Below, one piece after another: positions 1 through 4,633 of a stretch of 5,683 nt of DNA. Position numbers and translations under genes: made by a program. A model generated the notes under the pieces. It was not told the origin of the DNA and searched no databases. It saw only the letters and a program-made list of their open reading frames with translations. How positions within the stretch are numbered: position 1 is the first letter of the stretch; each line of letters begins with the position of its first letter. Source of the DNA: Deltaproteobacteria bacterium RIFCSPLOWO2_12_FULL_60_16. GTDB taxonomy: Bacteria > Desulfobacterota > Binatia > UBA9968. The stretch covers positions 1,022-6,704 of the forward strand of contig MGSR01000163.1 in the NCBI GenBank assembly GCA_001798565.1, in the 5' to 3' direction.

Positions 1-1181
1 GCTGGAGGGTTCTAGGCGGGCTGTTCGCCACCCGTAAGTTGGTGGCGTTGGGGCTGGGTGTGCCGCAGGATCAGATGCTCGAGCGCTACTTGACCTTGGA
101 GGACAAACGCATCCCTCCGGAAATTGTCGCTACCGGGCCGGTAAAAGAAATCAAGTGGACCGGTGACCAGGTCGATCTGGCCAAATTGCCGATCGTCACT
201 CACGCGAGCAAAGACTGCGGCCCGTACGTCACGATCGGCGTCCAGGTCGGCAAAGATCCCGATACCCATATCCGAAACCTGTCGATTCACCGCATGCTTG
301 TGCTGGGTAAAGATAAATTGTCGCTCTGGGCGCCGGCGGACCACCACCTGGGCCGGATGATTCTAAAGGCCGAGGAAAAAAAGCGGGGCTTGGAGGTCGC
401 GACCGCGATCGGCGTCGAGCCGTCGCTCATCATCGGCTCGCAGGCCAAAGTTCCATACGGCATCGATGAGTACCATGTCGCCGGCGGGCTGCGCGGGGCT
501 CCCGTGCGACTCACCAAATGCGAATCGATCGACGTCGAAGTCCCGGCCGCCGCGGAGATCGTGATCGAAGGCGTGACCATCCCCGGCGAGCGGGTTGCCG
601 ACGGACCATACGGCGAGTATCCCGGCTGTTACAGCGAGGCGAAGCATGCCCCGGTTTTGAAAGTTACTGCGATCACCATGCGGCAGAACCCGATTTATCA
701 GACTGCGCTCACCGGCATGCCGGTTACGGAAAACCATACCCTGATCGAATACGGCAATGCCGCGGTAGTGTATCGGGAGGTGAAAAAGATCGTGCCGGAA
801 GCGCGCGCGGTCAATATGACGCCCGGCGGCACGTTCCGCCATCACGTCGTTGTGTCGATCAAAAAGCGCGCGGAGAACGAAGGACGGAACGTGATTTTGG
901 CGCTGCTCTCGTTGGGCATCGGTCTAAAGCAAGTGATTGTGGTCGACGAGGATATCGATCCTTTCGATCCGATGCAGGTGGAGTGGGCGATGGCCACGCG
1001 ATTTCAGGCCGACAAGGACGCCATCATCGTTCCGCGTATCGCCTGTTCCACCCTGGATCCTTCTTGTCCGGAGAACCGCGTTACCGCCGGGTTGGGTATC
1101 GACGCCACCGCGCCGATGAAAGAGCGCTGGCGCTTTGAGAAAGTGGAAATCCCCGGCGTGGATAAGGTCAAGTATGTGTGA
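1..1181 (+). CDS. UbiD family prenylated-FMN-dependent decarboxylase (5' partial)
   Basis: This is a UbiD-type (de)carboxylase, which reversibly removes or adds CO2 on aromatic or alpha,beta-unsaturated acids using prenylated FMN in the cytoplasm. The frame is open to the left edge, and the codons before position 39 read as family sequence (VLGGLFATRKLVALGLGV), so the TTG at 39 is internal. About 392 codons are present; the family is usually about 450-500, so the N-terminus is missing. Numbering from codon 39, the N-L-S-I-H-R segment (Asn80, Arg85), His103 and Glu177 match the metal/prFMN ligands known from Fdc1 (N168, R173, H191, E233). The DGPYGE segment (Asp188, Glu193) matches the catalytic acid pair, with Asp in the first place. 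It ends with TGA at 1179-1181. No UbiX flavin prenyltransferase is visible. The true substrate cannot be read from sequence; the family call is firm. Confidence 0.95.
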   Translation, partial: WRVLGGLFATRKLVALGLGVPQDQMLERYLTLEDKRIPPEIVATGPVKEIKWTGDQVDLAKLPIVTHASKDCGPYVTIGVQVGKDPDTHIRNLSIHRMLVLGKDKLSLWAPADHHLGRMILKAEEKKRGLEVATAIGVEPSLIIGSQAKVPYGIDEYHVAGGLRGAPVRLTKCESIDVEVPAAAEIVIEGVTIPGERVADGPYGEYPGCYSEAKHAPVLKVTAITMRQNPIYQTALTGMPVTENHTLIEYGNAAVVYREVKKIVPEARAVNMTPGGTFRHHVVVSIKKRAENEGRNVILALLSLGIGLKQVIVVDEDIDPFDPMQVEWAMATRFQADKDAIIVPRIACSTLDPSCPENRVTAGLGIDATAPMKERWRFEKVEIPGVDKVKYV

Positions 1182-1194
1182 GGGCATTAGCGGC

Positions 1195-1294
1195 GAACGC
1201 CGCCACCCGCTCTCCGAGCCCGCGCAATGGGTAAGTGCTTATTCCCACCGCCGGTCATCGGATGCGCGGGCTCTTCGACCGGGCAGCGGCGTTC
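1195..1294. repeat. 100-nt nested inverted repeat (long imperfect palindrome)
   Basis: Two 32-nt arms pair without any length offset. GAACGCCGC at 1195-1203 pairs with GCGGCGTTC at 1286-1294. CCCG at 1206-1209 pairs with CGGG at 1280-1283. GAGCCCGCGCA at 1216-1226 pairs perfectly with TGCGCGGGCTC at 1263-1273. By hand count 26 of 32 positions are complementary. The 36-nt loop holds a smaller imperfect hairpin (GGGTAAG against CTTATTCCC, 1229-1245). It starts 13 bases after the UbiD stop. It could be a structured 3' UTR, a terminator without a T-tract, a dispersed palindromic element, or a small mobile element remnant. Confidence 0.75.
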
Positions 1295-1317
1295 ACTGCG
1301 AGGCCGAGGGGCGCAGT
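1295..1317. repeat. Short GC hairpin
   Basis: ACTGCG at 1295-1300 pairs with CGCAGT at 1312-1317 around an 11-base loop. It directly abuts the larger palindrome that ends at 1294. An alternative pairing of CGAGG (1299-1303) with CCTCG (1318-1322) is also possible, so the two stems would compete. No function is evident. Confidence 0.45.
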
Positions 1318-1340
1318 CCTCGCTATGCTCGGAATTTCAA

Positions 1341-1384
1341 ATCCCAGATTTCAGATCTCATATTTGAGATCTGAGATTTGAGAT
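1341..1384. repeat. AT-rich 20-bp stem hairpin repeat
   Basis: TCAGATCTCA at 1351-1360 and TGAGATCTGA at 1365-1374 are perfect inverted copies around the 4-base loop TATT. The stem extends outward to 1341 and 1384, giving about 20 paired positions with two G-U wobbles and one mismatch. The sequence is built from degenerate AGATCT/AGATTT units. It is far more AT-rich than the surrounding coding DNA. The stem is AT-rich and has no following T-tract, which argues against a classical intrinsic terminator; a dispersed intergenic repeat is more likely. Confidence 0.75.
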
Positions 1385-1445
1385 CCCGAAGGGTTTGGCC
1401 GCGGCCCGAAAACTTGCGCCCTGAGGAATCGCTGCGCTTACAATC

Positions 1446-2315
1446 GTGAGAAACTTCGAATACCTGGAGCCGAAAAGCGTCGCCGAGGCCTGCGGCTTGC
1501 TCAAGCGCTACGCGGGCGAGGCGCGCCCGTACGCGGGCGGCGCCTATCTGAGCATCGTCATGAAGCAAGGGCTCCTGGAGCCCAAGGCGCTCGTCAACAT
1601 CAAGAAGATCGAAGAGCTGAAAGGGGTTCGCTTCGATCCGGCCGAGGGGCTTACCCTCGGCGCCCTGGTCACGCATCATGAGATCGAAACCTCCGAGATC
1701 GTCCGGCGGGCGTTCCCCGTCCTTTGCGAGGTGGAAAAGGAGGTGGCCAACATCCGGGTGCGCAATGTGGGGACCGTGGGCGGCAATCTCGCCTCCGGCG
1801 AGCCGCTTACCGACCTGGCCCAGGTTTTTATCTCTCTCGATGCGCGCGTCAAGATCGCCGGCGCCTCAGGCGAGCGCGCGATTCCCCTGGAAGAGCTGTT
1901 CGTCGACTTTTACCAGACCAGCCTGGCCGATGACGAGATATTGACGCACGTGGTCGTGCCGCCTCTGCCGGCCCGCTCGGGCGTTGAATACATCCGTTTC
2001 TCCAGCAGCTCCGTGGTCGACAAACCGTGCGTGGGCGTGTCCGTGCGGGTCACCCTCGACGCGGACCAAAAGATCTGCCGGAGCGCGCGCATTGTTTTGG
2101 GATGCGTCGGTCCCACGCCGCTAAGGGCGCGCAAGGCGGAGCAGGTCCTGGAGGGAAAAAGTTTCCGCCCGGAGTTGGTAGAGGAGGCGGCCAGTTCGGC
2201 GGCGCAAGAATGTAGCCCGGTTTCCGATCTGCGCGGGTCGGAGCAGTACAAGCGCGCGATCGTGCGCACGCTGGTGAAGCGCGCAGCGGCGAAGGCGTAT
2301 GAACGGGCGAAATAA
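1446..2315 (+). CDS. Molybdenum hydroxylase FAD-binding medium subunit (CoxM/CutM-like)
   Basis: This 289-residue protein is the FAD subunit of a xanthine dehydrogenase / CO dehydrogenase-type molybdenum hydroxylase. It takes electrons from the [2Fe-2S] subunit and passes them to an acceptor. The two family FAD-binding segments are visible: AGGAYL at residues 30-35 (usual form AGGTDL) and TVGGNLASGEPLTDL at 110-124 (usual form TIGGNLAN..PA.D). The remainder fits the C-terminal CO dehydrogenase flavoprotein domain, and the length is normal for the family (about 280-300). The start is GTG at 1446, giving MRNFEYLEPKS, the typical N-terminus; the ribosome binding site is weak. Its partner subunits are not adjacent: they begin 1847 bases further on, after a binding-protein gene and a toxin-antitoxin pair. 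The substrate is unknown. Confidence 0.93.
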   Translation: MRNFEYLEPKSVAEACGLLKRYAGEARPYAGGAYLSIVMKQGLLEPKALVNIKKIEELKGVRFDPAEGLTLGALVTHHEIETSEIVRRAFPVLCEVEKEVANIRVRNVGTVGGNLASGEPLTDLAQVFISLDARVKIAGASGERAIPLEELFVDFYQTSLADDEILTHVVVPPLPARSGVEYIRFSSSSVVDKPCVGVSVRVTLDADQKICRSARIVLGCVGPTPLRARKAEQVLEGKSFRPELVEEAASSAAQECSPVSDLRGSEQYKRAIVRTLVKRAAAKAYERAK

Positions 2316-2320
2316 TTTCG

Positions 2321-2376
2321 GATTTTAGACCTGTGGTGAGCGTAGTCGAACCATTGCCGATTTTGGATTTTGGATT
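2321..2376. repeat. GATTTTG repeats with GAGCGTAGTCGAA motif
   Basis: The 73-bp spacer after the FAD-subunit gene contains GATTTTG twice in tandem (2359-2365, 2366-2372) followed by GATT, with another GATTTTA at 2321-2327. Between them lies TGGTGAGCGTAGTCGAACCA (2334-2353), with TGGT and ACCA as short inverted ends. From memory, both the GATTTTG-type run and the GAGCGTAGTCGAA core resemble dispersed intergenic repeats in many environmental bacterial genomes; this cannot be checked from one window. The spacer ends with the AGAGGAAAG ribosome binding site (2377-2385) of the next gene. Confidence 0.5.
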
Positions 2377-2388
2377 AGAGGAAAGACC

Positions 2389-3363
2389 ATGAACAAAAAG
2401 ATCAGCGCCTTTCTGCTGGCAACTATTCTTCTGGCCGCTGTTCCCTTAGCCGAGGCGCAGCAGCCAAAGGTCTACCGCGTCGGTGTCCTCCTCCCGGGCG
2501 AAGCATGGTACGAGACAATTGACGGGCTCCGGGTCGGTCTCCGCGAGTTGGGGCTTCTAGAGGGGAAACAATTCATTTTCGCAATCCGAGATATGAAAGG
2601 CGATGTAAAGGCGGCGGAGGAGGCAGCGAGGAATCTCGAACAAGAGAAAGTCAACCTGATATATACAACGTCCACCAACGTCACCATTGCAGCAAAGCGG
2701 GCGACGACAGATATCCCCATCGTTTTCAATGCCGGGGCCGACCCTGTTGTTCTCGGGCTCGTGGAGAGCTTCGCAAAACCGGGGGTAAGACTCACAGGCG
2801 TCTTCTACCGGGTCGCCGACCTCACAGCGAAGCGCCTGGAGATGCTGAAAGATATTGTCCCGAAGCTCCGCCGGGTGGTGACGTTCTATAACCCGCGCTA
2901 TCTTGCTGCCATTGAGTCCTCCAAGTTGGCGCGGGAGGCTGCGCCACTGCTGGGGGTCGAGCTTGTCGAACGGCACGTCGTTTCCGTCGAGGAACTTCAG
3001 GCGGGTGTACGAGCGCTTAGGGCCGGGGAAGTGGATGCCTTCCTCTCATTAGCAGACCCGATGGTGAGTAGCCAGGATCAACTGATCATCGACACGGCGA
3101 GGGTCAAGAGGTTGCCGACTATGTTCAATTTTCTAAGTCAAGTCATCAAGGGAGGCCTCGCCAGCTACAGCGTGAGCTTCCACGAAGTCGGCCGCATGTC
3201 AGCGAAGTACGTCCAGCGCATTCTTACTGGTGTTAAACCCAAGGACTTGCCGGTGGAGGGGGTCGATAAGATCGAGCTGATCATCAATCTCAAAACGGCT
3301 AAGCAGATCGGCCTCACGATCCCGCAATCCGTGCTGTACCGGGCGGACAGAGTAATAAAGTGA
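2389..3363 (+). CDS. ABC-type substrate-binding protein, ABC_sub_bind (TrpX-like) family
   Basis: This 324-residue secreted protein is a periplasmic binding protein of the ABC_sub_bind family (PF04392 type), whose members capture small molecules for uptake by an ABC permease. A signal peptide is clear: MNKK, a hydrophobic core (about residues 5-20) and a likely cleavage after AEA (21-23), before QQPK. No lipobox cysteine is present. The mature protein opens with YRVGVLLPG and contains the family block around TTDIPIVFNAGADPVVLG, then FAKPGVRLTGV. Length is normal. ATG at 2389 is preceded by a good AGAGGAAAG site. No permease or ATPase gene is next to it, so it is an orphan here. It may bind the compound handled by the neighbouring UbiD and hydroxylase enzymes, but that is guesswork. 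Base use looks less GC-rich than in the hydroxylase genes. Confidence 0.92.
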   Translation: MNKKISAFLLATILLAAVPLAEAQQPKVYRVGVLLPGEAWYETIDGLRVGLRELGLLEGKQFIFAIRDMKGDVKAAEEAARNLEQEKVNLIYTTSTNVTIAAKRATTDIPIVFNAGADPVVLGLVESFAKPGVRLTGVFYRVADLTAKRLEMLKDIVPKLRRVVTFYNPRYLAAIESSKLAREAAPLLGVELVERHVVSVEELQAGVRALRAGEVDAFLSLADPMVSSQDQLIIDTARVKRLPTMFNFLSQVIKGGLASYSVSFHEVGRMSAKYVQRILTGVKPKDLPVEGVDKIELIINLKTAKQIGLTIPQSVLYRADRVIK

Positions 3364-3500
3364 TTTTCTATTTTGAGGGCAATCGGTAGAGATAACAGAA
3401 CAGCAGGCGAGAGACTGTAGGCTAACTCAGTGGGAGGGCCGGCGCGAAAGAAGGCTGTTGAGTAAAAGGGCGAGAAGGAAGTATGATTTCTCGCAAAGGT

Positions 3501-3506
3501 AAGGTG
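3501..3506 (+). promoter_or_regulatory. Ribosome binding site of the nucleotidyltransferase gene
   Basis: AAGGTG at 3501-3506 sits 8 bases before the ATG at 3515 and supports that start. The rest of the 151-bp spacer (3364-3514) shows no recognisable promoter, repeat or small gene. Confidence 0.55.
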
Positions 3507-3514
3507 AACGGACA

Positions 3515-3829
3515 ATGAAGACGAACCACATCAAAATCAAACTTCCGAAACAAAAGATCGCAGACTTCTGCCGTCGTCATCACATCCGCAAGTTGGCGGT
3601 GTTTGGCTCGGCGTTGCGCGAGGATTTTCGTCCCGACAGCGACTTGGACGTGCTGGTAGAATTTGAGCCGGAGCATACGCCCGGGCTGATTCGGCTGGCG
3701 GGAATGGAGATCGAGCTGTCTGCGCTTCTTGGCGGACGCAAGGTGGACATGAACACGCCGCTGTGCCTAAGTCCTTTCTTCCGCGACGAAGTATTGGAGG
3801 AGGCTGAGCCGGTGTATGTCGCGGGATGA
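3515..3829 (+). CDS. mntA: MntA-like minimal nucleotidyltransferase, antitoxin of a HEPN/MNT pair
   Basis: This 104-residue protein is a minimal nucleotidyltransferase. In characterised MntA/HepT pairs this protein is the antitoxin and silences the HEPN ribonuclease by AMPylating a tyrosine near its active site. The diagnostic GSX10DXD motif is intact: Gly31-Ser32, then ten residues, then Asp43-Leu-Asp45, within the segment FGSALREDFRPDSDLDVLV. A third acidic residue, Asp78 in GGRKVDM, is in the expected place. These three carboxylates bind Mg and ATP in the family, so the enzyme looks active. Length is normal. It overlaps the HEPN gene by 14 bases, the usual coupling for this pair. It lies between a binding-protein gene and the [2Fe-2S] subunit gene, an unusual location. 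Confidence 0.92.
   Translation: MKTNHIKIKLPKQKIADFCRRHHIRKLAVFGSALREDFRPDSDLDVLVEFEPEHTPGLIRLAGMEIELSALLGGRKVDMNTPLCLSPFFRDEVLEEAEPVYVAG
3796..3803 (+). promoter_or_regulatory. Ribosome binding site of the HEPN toxin gene, inside the antitoxin gene
   Basis: GGAGGAGG at 3796-3803 lies within the 3' end of the nucleotidyltransferase gene, 12 bases before the ATG at 3816. This strong site and the 14-base gene overlap support the start and suggest coupled translation of the pair. Confidence 0.6.
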
Positions 3830-4160
3830 TCCCCAAGTCCGCCTGCGTCATATGCTTGCCTACGCTAGGGAAGCGGTCGAGCTGATGCGTAACCGAAGGC
3901 GCGCAGATCTAGACACCGACCGCGCCTTAGGGCTGGCCATTCTCCGCTGTGTGGAAATCATCGGTGAAGCGGCCGGTCGCGTTCCCGCCGCTATCCGACG
4001 ACGTTATTCAAAGATCCCGTGGCCACAAATCATCGGCATGCGCAATCGACTCGTCCACGGCTACGACATAGTGGATTACGACATCGTTTGGAGTACGGTG
4101 GCGGACGATTTGCCGGCGCTCATCGCTGAATTGGAGAAGATATTACCGTCAGAGAAGTAG
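3816..4160 (+). CDS. hepT: HepT-like HEPN domain ribonuclease toxin (DUF86)
   Basis: This 114-residue protein is a HEPN-domain toxin of the HepT (DUF86) family. Characterised members cut RNA when not modified by the partner nucleotidyltransferase. The catalytic RX4HXY motif is intact: Arg76, His81 and Tyr83 in MRNRLVHGYD; the tyrosine is the residue AMPylated in studied pairs. Other family blocks are visible: DTDRALGLAILRCVEIIGEAA (33-53, shared with DUF86 proteins), IPWPQIIGMRN, and a C-terminal helix with DDLPALIAELEKIL. Length and order (antitoxin gene first) are normal for the family, and nothing suggests decay. The stop at 4158-4160 is only 2 bases from the GTG of the [2Fe-2S] subunit gene, so the toxin gene is fused into the operon of a metabolic enzyme. 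Confidence 0.92.
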   Translation: MSRDDPQVRLRHMLAYAREAVELMRNRRRADLDTDRALGLAILRCVEIIGEAAGRVPAAIRRRYSKIPWPQIIGMRNRLVHGYDIVDYDIVWSTVADDLPALIAELEKILPSEK

Positions 4161-4162
4161 CC

Positions 4163-4624
4163 GTGAAGAAAACAATTTCACTGAAAGTTAACGGCAGCAA
4201 GCGCAGCGTTGAGGTCGAAGCGCGCACAACGCTGCTCGATATGGTGCGGGAGCAGTTTGGCCTGACCGGCGCCAAGCTCGGCTGCGATATCCAGGTCTGC
4301 GGCGCCTGCACGCTCCTTCTCAACGGCAGGCCGGTCAGCGCCTGTTCGGTCCTGGCGGTGGACGCCGACGGCTGCGATCTCCTGACCATCGAGGGGCTGA
4401 GCGAGGGAGATGATCTCCATCCGCTGCAGGCGGCCTTCATGGAATGCGGGGCGTTGCAGTGCGGTTACTGCACCTCCGGATTTATTCTTACCGCCAAGGC
4501 GCTGCTCGATGAATACCCCCGGCCGACGGAGGAGCAGATCAAAACTTATATGGCGGGAAATTTTTGCCGCTGCGGCTGCTACCAGGAGATTCAGCAGGCG
4601 GTAAAAAGGGCCGCGGGGTCCTAG
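4163..4624 (+). CDS. Molybdenum hydroxylase [2Fe-2S] small subunit (CoxS/CutS-like)
   Basis: This 153-residue protein carries the two [2Fe-2S] clusters that relay electrons from the molybdenum site to FAD. The N-terminal plant-ferredoxin-like domain has Cys41, Cys46, Cys49 and Cys61 (CDIQVCGACTLLLNG). The C-terminal four-helix domain has Cys100, Cys103, Cys135 and Cys137 (LQCGYCTSGF and NFCRCGCYQE). All eight ligands are present. Ser105 replaces the common Pro of CTPG, and an extra Cys139 follows the last pair where Gly or Thr-Gly is common. The start is GTG at 4163, giving MKKTISLKVNG; AGAGAAG at 4151-4157 within the toxin gene is a plausible ribosome binding site. The gene follows the toxin gene by 2 bases and precedes the large subunit gene by 9 bases. 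Length is normal (about 150-170). Confidence 0.95.
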   Translation: MKKTISLKVNGSKRSVEVEARTTLLDMVREQFGLTGAKLGCDIQVCGACTLLLNGRPVSACSVLAVDADGCDLLTIEGLSEGDDLHPLQAAFMECGALQCGYCTSGFILTAKALLDEYPRPTEEQIKTYMAGNFCRCGCYQEIQQAVKRAAGS

Positions 4625-4627
4625 GAG
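4623..4627 (+). promoter_or_regulatory. Ribosome binding site of the large-subunit gene
   Basis: AGGAG at 4623-4627 overlaps the TAG stop of the small-subunit gene (4622-4624) and lies 6 bases before the ATG at 4634. It fixes the large-subunit start and indicates tight translational coupling. Confidence 0.65.
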
Positions 4628-4633
4628 CTTCGT

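Larger units (their letters stand above)
1182..1445. other. Structured non-coding spacer between UbiD gene and FAD-subunit gene
   Basis: This 264-bp spacer holds no convincing gene. It is dense in inverted repeats: a 100-nt nested palindrome at 1195-1294, a GC hairpin at 1295-1317, a 44-nt AT-rich hairpin at 1341-1384, and the 10-bp palindrome GGCCGCGGCC at 1397-1406. No clear sigma-70 promoter pair was seen. The only Shine-Dalgarno-like stretch before the next gene is GAGGAA at 1423-1428, which is 17 bases from the GTG and so rather far. The spacer probably separates two transcription units, but whether the hairpins terminate transcription is not shown by the sequence; none is followed by a clear T-tract. 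Confidence 0.7.

Noticed and set aside
39..41. TTG at 39 as the start of the UbiD gene
   Set aside because: The codons upstream remain open to the edge and encode conserved family sequence, so the gene begins outside the window.
363..845. 160-codon antisense frame opposite UbiD
   Set aside because: It is an antisense shadow of a well-supported gene with no recognisable protein features.
518..1138. 206-codon frame on the + strand inside the UbiD gene
   Set aside because: It is an arginine-rich out-of-frame shadow of the UbiD coding sequence with no domain of its own.
1341..1406. Intrinsic terminator for the UbiD transcript
   Set aside because: The stem is AT-rich and is followed by CCCGAAGGG rather than a T-tract, so the classical pattern is missing.
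1182..1445. CRISPR array or tRNA in the structured spacer
   Set aside because: The repeats are inverted, not regularly spaced direct repeats, and no cloverleaf or T-loop sequence was found.
3373..3401. Possible promoter (TTGAGG as -35) before the toxin-antitoxin pair
   Set aside because: No acceptable -10 hexamer lies 16-18 bases downstream; GATAAC is only 12 bases away.
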